Assembly: GCA_963825315.1 (NCBI GenBank)
Contig: CAWGST010000001.1
Coordinates: 1,364,001 to 1,428,000, forward strand
Length of the DNA: 64,000 nucleotides
Direction of reading: 5' to 3'
Source of the DNA: DASRLE01 sp963825315
GTDB lineage: Bacteria; Verrucomicrobiota; Verrucomicrobiia; Limisphaerales; Palsa-1400
Made by a program: the position numbers and the translations under genes. The notes beneath the pieces were generated by a model. That model was not told the DNA's origin, ran no database searches, and saw only the letters and a list, made by a program, of their open reading frames with translations. This document shows positions 47,519-55,090 of this stretch, piece after piece; the first letter of the stretch is position 1, and each line of letters begins with the position of its first letter.

Positions 47519-47872
47519 ATGTCTTCACCCAATACTATGTCCTCCCCCAACACTCTGAAATTAAATCAGGCGAATTTTGCAACTGAAGTGCTCGGCATTC
47601 CCGGCCCGGTGGTGGTCGATTTCTGGGCGGAATGGTGCGGCCCCTGCAAAATGATCGCGCCCCTGCTGGATGAACTGGCTTCCGAATACGACGCCCGCGT
47701 TCGCATCGGCAAAGTGAATATTGACGAGGAACAGGCTCTGGCCGCCCAATATGGCATCCGCGCCATTCCCACCCTGCTTTTTTTCAAAAGCGGCGAGGTG
47801 GCCGCGCAGATTGTCGGCATGTGCTCCAAACGGGACTTGAAATCGAACATCGACAAGTTGCTCGGCGGCTAA
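47519..47872 (+). CDS. trxA: Thioredoxin
   Basis: 117 residues, active site WAEWCGPCKMIAPLLDEL, cis-Pro loop IRAIPTLLFFKSGEV. It reduces cytoplasmic disulfides. The first 36 bases are a tandem duplication of an 18-base start unit (MSSPNT MSSPNT), giving two ATG codons at 47519 and 47537; the first has the better AAGAAAG spacing. No signal peptide. Confidence 0.95.
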   Translation: MSSPNTMSSPNTLKLNQANFATEVLGIPGPVVVDFWAEWCGPCKMIAPLLDELASEYDARVRIGKVNIDEEQALAAQYGIRAIPTLLFFKSGEVAAQIVGMCSKRDLKSNIDKLLGG

Positions 47873-47911
47873 TATTCGATCATCGGCCTCCGATGAGTTT
47901 GGGCGCGGCCC

Positions 47912-48920
47912 ATGCCACTGATCATCACTCCCAGGCAACTGAATCAGCACGCGGAGTTGTACCATCAACTGGGGATTATGATCGCCGCCGGGCTGTCGGT
48001 CCATAAAGCGCTCGAGCATCTCCAGAGCCATCCCCCCTCCCTTTCTTTGCGCGCGCCCATCTCGCGATGGCTGGAGCAATTGTCCCAGGGCCACACTGTC
48101 AGCGAGTCCTTGCAGAGGATCGGAAAATGGATTCCCTCCTTTGATCTGGCCCTGATCGACGCCGGCGAGCGCAGCGGCCGCCTGGATGCCTGCTTCAAAC
48201 TCCTGGCGGTCTATTACCGTGAGCGCGCGCAAATGGCGCGGCAAATGATTTCGGACATGGCGTATCCGGCCTTCGTTCTGAACTTCGCCATCGTTCTATT
48301 TCCCTTCGTCAATTTTATGAAGCCGGGGGGGACGTTCGCGCACTTTCTATTGACGATTGTGGTCATTGCCGCGCCGCTTTATGGCTTGGTCTTTCTTGTT
48401 ATTTACAGCTTGCCAGGGGCGGCATGGCGCAAGCTGGCGCGGCAGGGTCGAGAATGTTTTGCGCCGCATTCCCATCCTCGGGACCGCGCGGCAGGACCTG
48501 GCTTTGGCAAGGCTGGCGACGGCCCTGGAAAGTTTGCTCAACGCCGGCGTGCCGATTGTGACGGCGTGGGAACTGGCCGCGACCGCCAGCGGGTCGCCGG
48601 CCCTGGCCCGCACCGTGCAAGGGTGGAAGGGGCCGCTGGAGGAAGGCTCGACTTTCTCCGAACTGATTTCGGGTTCGGACCGGTTCCCCGCGCTTTTTGC
48701 CAACCTGTATCACACGGGCGAAGTCAGCGGGACGCTGGATCAAACCCTCCTCCGCCTGCACACGCTTTACCAGACGGAGGGCGTGGCCAGAATGAAGGCC
48801 CTGGCTCAATGGACGCCGAAGCTGGTTTACTTTGGCATCGTCTTTTTCGTCGCCTGGAAGATCATTTCCTTTTACACCGGCTATTTCGGCGAGATTAACA
48901 AAGCGATTGATTTTAAATGA
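47912..48920 (+). CDS. Type II secretion/pilus assembly inner-membrane protein (GspF/PilC), frameshifted
   Basis: Two T2SSF domains. The first is ELYHQLGIMIAAGLSVHKAL with IPSFDLALIDAGERSGRLD; the second LALARLATALESLLNAGVPI with FANLYHTGEVSGTLDQTLL. Three hydrophobic segments (VLNFAIVLFPFVNFM, TIVVIAAPLYGLVFLVIY, LVYFGIVFFVAWKIISF) fit the family. The frame breaks near 48441-48448 in GGCAGGGTC, one G too many; the repaired sequence reads LARQ-VENVLRRIPILG. A short version (about 335 residues) of the scaffold that anchors the assembly ATPase. Its stop overlaps the next start by ATGA. Confidence 0.82.
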
Positions 48921-50068
48921 CCATTGCGGAAATTTTATCGAACGAGGAATTGCGCCGGCACGAATTTCCCGTGACGCGCGATAAAATTTTCCTGGCCCAC
49001 GCCGCCGTTTGCCCGTTGCCCCGGCGGGTCGCGGAGGCGATTCGTGATTACGCCCTCCAGACCACCTTGGGCGACCAGGAGGAGACGATGCCGGTGGCGC
49101 AAATCCAGGGGGCGCGCGCCCTGGCGGCGAGACTGCTCCACGGGCAGGCGGAGGAAATCGCCTTTGTCGGTCCGACGTCGCTGGCCCTGAGCTTTGTCGC
49201 CAGCGGTCTGCCCTGGCGCAAGGGCGACAACCTCCTGGTCTATTTCGACGATTATCCCTCCAACGTTTATCCCTGGATGGCGCTGGCGGCAAAGGGCGTC
49301 GAGGTGCGCCTGCTCAACGTCCGCGAATACGGGCGCATTCGCGCCGTGGATGTCATCGGCCAGGTGGATGAACAGACCCGCCTGGTCGCCCTGGCCTCCA
49401 ACCATTTCGTGGCGGGTTACCGGCTTGACCTTGAGGCCGTCGGCAAGGCCTTGCGCGACCGGAATATTCTGTTTTGTGTGGATGGCATTCAGACCGTCGG
49501 CGCATTCCCAACCGACGTCGCACACATTGATTTTCTGGCCGCCGACGCCCACAAATGGCTGCTCGGCCCGTGCGGCGCGGGCCTTTTCTTCGTGCGAAAA
49601 TCGTTGCAGGCAAAACTCCGCCCGGCGGTCCAGGGCTGGCACAATATCCGTTGTCCGAATTTTGTCGCGCAGGAGCAATTGGTTTATCGGCCCGACGCCC
49701 GCCGCTACGAAGCCGGATCAGCCAACCTGCTGGGCCTGGTTGGATTGAATGCGGCGATGGAACTGCTTTTGGAAGTTGGCGTGGAGAATATCGCCGCCCG
49801 CTTGCTGCGCCTGCGGGCGTTGCTGGCGCCGGCGTTGCAGGAAAAAGGCTGGACGGTGTTGCAGGCGGACGCCCCGGCCCAACACGCCAGCGGCATTGTC
49901 AGTTTTTACCGCCCCGATGCCGATCTGCCCGCGCTGCAAAAAAAACTCATGGCCGCGCGCATTGAGACCTCGTTGCGCGCGGATCGCGGCGGGCGGCATT
50001 ACATACGGCTTTCCCCGCACTTTTACAACACGGACGAGGAAATCCACCGGCTGCTGGAAAAACTTTGA
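48917..50068 (+). CDS. Class V aminotransferase / cysteine-desulfurase-like PLP enzyme
   Basis: A 383-residue fold-type I PLP enzyme. The PLP lysine is in ADAHKWLLGPCGAGLFFV, the cofactor-binding Asp/His region in FCVDGIQTVGAFPTDV, and the Ser/Thr phosphate contacts near FVGPTSLALSFVASGLP. It resembles SufS/kynureninase-like proteins but lacks a clear catalytic Cys loop near the end, so the reaction is uncertain. It overlaps the gspF stop by ATGA, probably translational coupling only. Confidence 0.85.
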   Translation: MTIAEILSNEELRRHEFPVTRDKIFLAHAAVCPLPRRVAEAIRDYALQTTLGDQEETMPVAQIQGARALAARLLHGQAEEIAFVGPTSLALSFVASGLPWRKGDNLLVYFDDYPSNVYPWMALAAKGVEVRLLNVREYGRIRAVDVIGQVDEQTRLVALASNHFVAGYRLDLEAVGKALRDRNILFCVDGIQTVGAFPTDVAHIDFLAADAHKWLLGPCGAGLFFVRKSLQAKLRPAVQGWHNIRCPNFVAQEQLVYRPDARRYEAGSANLLGLVGLNAAMELLLEVGVENIAARLLRLRALLAPALQEKGWTVLQADAPAQHASGIVSFYRPDADLPALQKKLMAARIETSLRADRGGRHYIRLSPHFYNTDEEIHRLLEKL

Positions 50069-50076
50069 GGAACGAT

Positions 50077-50493
50077 TCACTTCGCCCGGAGAAGGAGAAC
50101 GGGCACGCTGATGCTGTGGCGGACGTGCCTGGATGTGGTGCCAAGAAACAAGTCGGCCAGGAACCGGTGCCCGTGCGTGCTCATCGCCACCAAGTCACAT
50201 CCCTTTTGCTCGACCCACTTGACGATTTCCTTCGGCGGATCACCATAAGCCAGTTCCGCGTCGGTGGGAATCCCGGCGGATTGAAACTCCGACCGAACCT
50301 TCTGCAAATAGGCCGTATCCTCGGTGATCTCGGGGCTGACTGCATCCGGGCCATAGGTGCGCGCCGCCCAACCGTCAGCGACGTGGAGCAACACAACGCG
50401 GCTCTGTGCCAGCTTGGCGAGAGATTTGATGTGTTCGATAATGGCCCGGTCGGTTGAGGTCCCGTCCAACGTCACTAGAATCGTCTTGTACAT
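50077..50493 (-). CDS. Universal stress protein (UspA family)
   Basis: 138 residues from the ATG at 50493 (MYKTILVTLDGTSTD). The ATP-binding C-terminal motif is present: STHGHRFLADLFLGTTSRHV, then SISVPVLLLRAK. It lies 26 bp downstream of mntH on the same strand and converges with the aminotransferase gene. The upstream ATG at 50544 would overlap mntH and adds no family sequence. Confidence 0.88.
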   Translation of the reverse strand: MYKTILVTLDGTSTDRAIIEHIKSLAKLAQSRVVLLHVADGWAARTYGPDAVSPEITEDTAYLQKVRSEFQSAGIPTDAELAYGDPPKEIVKWVEQKGCDLVAMSTHGHRFLADLFLGTTSRHVRHSISVPVLLLRAK

Positions 50494-50519
50494 GGTTGAT
50501 CCTTGCACGGCTTCAAGCA

Positions 50520-51959
50520 TCACCCGCCCGTGATGACATGCCAAGCTGATTTAACTGAGTCCGGCAGTCCGCAAATGTCCATCGCGGTAATCAGCAGCGC
50601 GCTGCCCCAGCCGGCGATCAGCAAAAACCAGCCGAGTTTCCATGCTCCCATCTTCTGGCGCGAACTGGTGAAGTGCAGAAGCGGGAACATGGCGAAGGGC
50701 AACTGAAGCGCCAATACGACCTGGCTGAGCGTGAGCAGATCGTTAATGCTGCTGTCGCCGCGAATCCCGATAATCAGCACTGCCGGAATGATGGCCAGCG
50801 TCCGGGTGATGAGCCGCCGCAACCACGGCGCAATCCGCCAGTGCATAAACCCTTCCATCACCACCTGCCCGGCCAGCGTGCCGGTAATCGTGCTGCTTTG
50901 TCCGCTCGCCAGCAGCGCCACCACAAACAACGTGCTCGCCAGGGACGTTCCCAACAGGGGCGCCAGCGTGAGATACGCGATGCGAATCCAATCGCTCTCG
51001 GGGCTGAACGTGACGATTTGCCCGCCAGCCACTGTGACGCTGGTCTTGCCGTAAAAAACCATCGCGGCCAGCACCATGATGGCGGCGTTGACAAAGAAGG
51101 CCACGGTCAGGGCGGTGGTCGCATCAATGGTGTTAAAGCGAATGGCGCTGCGGATGGAGGATTCGTCCTTTTGGAAGTTGCGGCTTTGCACCAGGGCCGA
51201 GTGCAAGTAGAGATTGTGCGGCATGACCGTGGCGCCGATGATGCCGATGGCGATGTAAATCATTCCCGCCTGGCGAAGACTCGGAGTGAACAGCCCGTGC
51301 CCCATTTCCAGGAAGTTGGGCTGCATCTGCGGCAGAATAAAAATTTCGATGAAGTAACAAACCCCGATGGTCGCCACCAGCAGCAGCACCACGGCTTCGA
51401 TGGTCCGCATCCCGAACCGTTGCAGGGCCAGCAGCAACAGCACGTCCAGTCCCGTGATAATGACCGCCCAAAACAGCGGAATGTGGAACATGAGGTTGAG
51501 GGCGACGGCGCTGCCCAGCACTTCAGCCAGGTCGCACGCGCCGATGGCCAATTCACAAAACAACCAGTTTGGCCAGCGCGTCCAGCGCGGATACCAATCG
51601 CGGCAGCATTGCGCCAGGTCTTTTCCAGTCACCACGCCCAAACGGGCGGAGATGACTTGCATGAAGATGGCCATCAAACTGGCCAGGCCGACCACCCAAA
51701 GCAGTCCGTATTTGAACTGGGCGCCGCCCGCCAGATCGGTGCCCCAGTTGCCCGGGTCCATGTAACCGACGCTGATGAGAATGGCCGGTCCGACGAACGC
51801 CCGCCATTGCTGCCAGAAACCGGCTTGATGGTGCGGCACCTCCACGCTGCCGTGCATTCCTTCAATCGACATCGTGCCGGGGTGCGAAACCGCAGCGGCT
51901 CCGTCCTTCGCCGGCTCCTGCAAGTCCGCCGCGCCGGAATTGTCCAATTTTTCACTCAT
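50520..51959 (-). CDS. mntH: NRAMP-family divalent metal (Mn/Fe) transporter
   Basis: A 479-residue inner-membrane proton-coupled importer of Mn2+/Fe2+. Metal-site motifs: DPGNWGTDLAGGAQF in helix 1 and ATVMPHNLYLHSALV in helix 6; about eleven helices; a long cytoplasmic N-terminus. The start at 51959 is preferred over 52001 because a promoter-like pair ends at 51991. A universal stress gene follows. No MntR or yybP-like element was recognised upstream. Confidence 0.93.
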   Translation of the reverse strand: MSEKLDNSGAADLQEPAKDGAAAVSHPGTMSIEGMHGSVEVPHHQAGFWQQWRAFVGPAILISVGYMDPGNWGTDLAGGAQFKYGLLWVVGLASLMAIFMQVISARLGVVTGKDLAQCCRDWYPRWTRWPNWLFCELAIGACDLAEVLGSAVALNLMFHIPLFWAVIITGLDVLLLLALQRFGMRTIEAVVLLLVATIGVCYFIEIFILPQMQPNFLEMGHGLFTPSLRQAGMIYIAIGIIGATVMPHNLYLHSALVQSRNFQKDESSIRSAIRFNTIDATTALTVAFFVNAAIMVLAAMVFYGKTSVTVAGGQIVTFSPESDWIRIAYLTLAPLLGTSLASTLFVVALLASGQSSTITGTLAGQVVMEGFMHWRIAPWLRRLITRTLAIIPAVLIIGIRGDSSINDLLTLSQVVLALQLPFAMFPLLHFTSSRQKMGAWKLGWFLLIAGWGSALLITAMDICGLPDSVKSAWHVITGG

Positions 51960-51990
51960 GCCAATGGCCGAAACTTTGCCATTGGTGATT

Positions 51991-52018
51991 AAGATACCCA
52001 AACGAATGTGTTTGTCAA
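51991..52018 (-). promoter_or_regulatory. Sigma-70-like promoter of mntH
   Basis: On the minus strand TTGACA (52013-52018), 16-bp spacer, TATCTT (51991-51996), about 31 bp before the chosen mntH ATG. The position rules out the longer in-frame start at 52001. Confidence 0.5.
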
Positions 52019-52192
52019 TTAAGACTTTTAGGCACGGCTAATATTGGGGTCATAGTGCGCTCCAAAGTTGTTCTCTGGGGATTGCTGGCGGAATACGTAC
52101 CGGGAAATCCGCCCCAAGGTTAGATTCAAACTGTGAATCCGTATTATGCGGATGATTCCCGCTGTGGTATGCACGGAAAGGCCGTTTTAGTG

Positions 52193-52211
52193 TGGTTCAT
52201 TAAATGAACCA
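52193..52211. promoter_or_regulatory. 19-bp palindrome, operator- or terminator-like
   Basis: TGGTTCATT-A-AATGAACCA, nine-base arms around one base, in the spacer between mntH and the toxin gene. No T tract on either side, so an operator is as likely as a terminator. Confidence 0.4.
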
Positions 52212-52220
52212 TACTACAGG

Positions 52221-52508
52221 CTACATCATTGGTGGACCTCGAAATTCATCACCAACGGCAACCTCGATATACCGTAACTCGACCACGTTTTCATTTTTGA
52301 TGCTGAATATTACATACAACGCGGGTATATCCCTCACTGCGTCAGTTTTGGCCATTCGGAGAGTTCTATATCCCCGCATGATTGGATAATCTTCTGCTTT
52401 ATTTCGTAAAGCCCAATAAACAGCCGCAAGAGCGTCATCCAGTTCTCTGCGATTGGCAACTTGACTGGAGAGGCTATTATACAGCGACAACGGAACCAGT
52501 GTGCGCAT
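52221..52508 (-). CDS. Putative toxin partner of Panacea-domain protein
   Basis: 95 residues: LDDALAAVYWALRNKAEDY, then TLRMAKTDAVRDIPALYVIF and VVELRYIEVAVGDEF. The pattern helix-helix-three strands resembles RelE/ParE-like toxins, but no clear catalytic residues are assigned. It begins directly after the Panacea protein's stop. Function is inferred from this pairing. The pair is AT-richer than its neighbours, a sign of transfer. Confidence 0.65.
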   Translation of the reverse strand: MRTLVPLSLYNSLSSQVANRRELDDALAAVYWALRNKAEDYPIMRGYRTLRMAKTDAVRDIPALYVIFSIKNENVVELRYIEVAVGDEFRGPPMM

Positions 52509-53084
52509 TTATTCCCATTGGTGTACCCGATTAAGCTCTCCGACGCGAGACAATTCGGCATCTGTTAAATCATCATCATCAGATAAAAATATGGCCTGGT
52601 AAGGAATGGAATCTCGATCTTTTGCAATTCTCCACGCCCTTTGATGAGATAATTCGCTGACTTCCGTTGCCGTTTTCCCCCAAAACCCCTCTATCATTTC
52701 ATCGAGCAATGCAATATCACGACCTTTAAACCTGGCCAGATCAGGTTCGCGCAGTGGAACGCATCTGTGTTGTTGCTTATTAAAAAATGCAGGTTTTTGT
52801 ATTTCGATTTCTCTATCTTGCAGCATTCTTTCTCTGACAGGAACCAATTGTTTTGGCGCAGGCCCATTTGGAAGTTTTTGATATTCCAAACCGGCAATCG
52901 GCTCTCCAAACCGAAAGTATGAAAAAAAGTCCGAATAAAACAGAAGCTTGTTCAGCTTCGTCGCCCCGAAAGTGGGGTCGCTCGCGCATTTCTTAGAGAT
53001 ATATAAAATCAATTCTCGCAGACGCTCCTTTCCTTCGAGGTCTGGAAATTCAAATGTTAAATTTTCTGTCGCGTTGTCCGGCAT
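52509..53084 (-). CDS. Panacea-domain (DUF4065/SocA-like) antitoxin
   Basis: 191 residues with the Panacea core: LYISKKCASDPTFGATKLNK, LLFYSDFFSYFRFGEPIAGL, YQKLPNGPAPKQLVPVRER, then LLDEMIEGFWGKTATEVSEL and SHQRAWRIAK. Proteins with this domain neutralise diverse toxins encoded next to them (PanAT systems). It is first in a two-gene operon with the adjoining small protein. AT-rich relative to the surroundings. Confidence 0.82.
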   Translation of the reverse strand: MPDNATENLTFEFPDLEGKERLRELILYISKKCASDPTFGATKLNKLLFYSDFFSYFRFGEPIAGLEYQKLPNGPAPKQLVPVRERMLQDREIEIQKPAFFNKQQHRCVPLREPDLARFKGRDIALLDEMIEGFWGKTATEVSELSHQRAWRIAKDRDSIPYQAIFLSDDDDLTDAELSRVGELNRVHQWE

Positions 53085-54046
53085 ATTGTGAATAAGCTGT
53101 TAGTAACCCTTCGGCTATAAACCTGACATTATTAACAAATATTGTCAACATTTTATAAATATTTTTCTTTTTGGCATTTAATATGCTGTCATCATAGGGG
53201 TCATAGGGGTATAGGGGGCAAACCATAGTTTTGTCCAATCCTCCTAAATAACGGCCAGTGGATTCGGGCGCAAATCGGACAAAATGGTTTGACACCTGGC
53301 TCGGCGATTGAACAGTGGGCAAGAATCCAACAACGCGGGAGAAGCTTTCTCAAGATTATTCCACTGACCGACCTTCGCCGCAACGATTGCGGCGGGCGGG
53401 GCAATCCCCTGCGTTTTCCATTTGGCGCGACAAAGCGTGCTCATTGCCGCATTATGGCACAAAATGCGGAAATTGTACAGCCCATGGTGGGAGGTATTTT
53501 TTAAACACGAAACCCCTGTAAACATTGGTCGAAACGCGTGTCGGTGGCCTTGATGTCAAGTATGTATTCTTGACAAACGCCTCAAAAACCGGGCTTTTTC
53601 ACCACCATGCCACGGATTTCCTTTTGTTTATCCTTCATCCGTGGTTTAGGAGTTTGACCACGGATATCCAAGGCGTCCACAGCCGCGTCGGTGTCCAACA
53701 GGATCACGGCTCGCGCGTCATTTCGCGCATTTGATCCCAAGTCAGGTCGAATCTCAGCCTGCAGGCGTCGAGTGCCTTCTCCCCCGAAAGCGTTCGGGGC
53801 CTCCCTCTTCCCGCAAAGCGGGGAGGGCAGGGAGAGGGGGTTCGTGTATTTCGAGTGGTTCGCGGTTAAAATCCCAAGTCCTTCCCCTTCAGGCTGTTGC
53901 GCCGCGACTGACACCGATTACAAAAATAGTTTAAAATAATTGTTGTTTTGATGAATATCTATGCTATTCTGTAGTCTGATGATTGGCTCAATGAAGCCAG
54001 GCCGAATAACTGAATTATTGAAACAACAACAAATCCCCTCCAAATT
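53085..54046. other. Intergenic region of nearly 1 kb, no gene assigned
   Basis: Mixed composition. It has a short tandem ataggggt repeat near 53190-53220 and an ATCCGTGG/CCACGGAT repeated motif at 53610-53670. Minus-strand frames around 53582-53750 contain a stretch like LLDTDAAVDALDIRG that could be a relic, but it shows no start, family or intact domain. The promoters of the Panacea operon and of the 54047 gene should lie at the two ends. Confidence 0.5.
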
Positions 54047-55090
54047 ATGAACGCGCGCAATGGTAAAATCGCCCGCCTGCCCCGCTCTGTCCGCCACGAA
54101 TTGAATGAACGCCTTGAACGCTCCGAGCAAAGCCCCCAACTGCTCGATTGGCTCAACGCCCTGCCCGAAGCGCGGAAAATCGTGCAAAACGACTTCGCCG
54201 GCGTCCCCATCAGCAAGCAGAACCTGAGCGAATGGCGCCAGGGCGGGTTCGAGGAATGGCTCGCCCGGCGCAATTTGTGCGAAGACGCCCGGGATTTGAC
54301 GGAGTTGGCCGGGGAGATGGACGACGAGGATTCGCAAATGGTGCTGGCCGATGACGTGGCCCAGGTGTTGGCCGCCCGTTTTGGCAGCCTGATTGCCAAC
54401 TGGAACGGCGAGGTGGACGAAAAGTTCGAGGCCAAGTCGCGGGTGCTCAACCGCCTGTGCCGCAGTGTGGTGCAATTGCAGCGCGGCATGCACCGGTCCA
54501 ACCGGGAGAGTTTTGAATTAACCTGCAAGTGGGAGGAAAAGGAGAAAGCCGACGAGGAAGTGTTAAAGAAACGATTGGTAAAACCTTGCTTTGACATGTT
54601 GAGATTGCCTGCGATGGCCAAGATGTTCGGAGGCGGCGCTGCGGGGCGGAAAATCGCCCAATACATCCTGGCGGTTCGGAGAGGAAATCTGGATGCCGAC
54701 TTGGACCTCTTGCCCACCGACAAGTACGAAATTGAAGAAGCCGCTGAAAAGGAAGCAAAACCAGTCAAACCGGCCCGAAAGCGGAGCAGTAGTCACCGGG
54801 TCACGAAAACCAAGCCGGTCAACGCAGATAAACCGTTGCAGCAAAACGAGATAAGCTCGCCGCGCCGAAGCCGCTGCGGCGAAGGTGGGTCAAAGTCAGT
54901 CAAAGTGAATCAAACCGATTTGGCACCCATAAGTCCCATTCCTACCATGGCTCCCGTAAGTCCCATCTCCCCGCAAGAAGTTTCCGAGGCACAAGTCTTG
55001 GAGAAATGTCCGCCCGGATGCGCCAGTTCCGGCTGCCGTCCGCCTTTGACAGATGGCCGCGCGAGGGTAAACTGGGAATCGCCAGAATGA
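54047..55090 (+). CDS. Hypothetical protein with helix-turn-helix-like N-terminus
   Basis: 347 residues. The N-terminal part (LPRSVRHELNERLERSEQSP, LLDWLNALPEARKIV, GVPISKQNLSEWRQGGFEEW) reads like a DNA-binding domain, reminiscent of phage DUF3486 small-terminase proteins and of a family I believe is common in Verrucomicrobia. A helical middle follows, and then a long disordered Lys/Ser/Pro tail with PISPIPTMAPVSPISP repeats. The 3' end overlaps the sucA start by 4 bp (ATGA), odd for an accessory gene. Role unknown. Confidence 0.65.
   Translation: MNARNGKIARLPRSVRHELNERLERSEQSPQLLDWLNALPEARKIVQNDFAGVPISKQNLSEWRQGGFEEWLARRNLCEDARDLTELAGEMDDEDSQMVLADDVAQVLAARFGSLIANWNGEVDEKFEAKSRVLNRLCRSVVQLQRGMHRSNRESFELTCKWEEKEKADEEVLKKRLVKPCFDMLRLPAMAKMFGGGAAGRKIAQYILAVRRGNLDADLDLLPTDKYEIEEAAEKEAKPVKPARKRSSSHRVTKTKPVNADKPLQQNEISSPRRSRCGEGGSKSVKVNQTDLAPISPIPTMAPVSPISPQEVSEAQVLEKCPPGCASSGCRPPLTDGRARVNWESPE

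Noticed and set aside
53525..53914. A gene on either strand in the non-coding kilobase
   Set aside because: Frames overlap on both strands, lack a credible start and show no domain; at most it is a relic.
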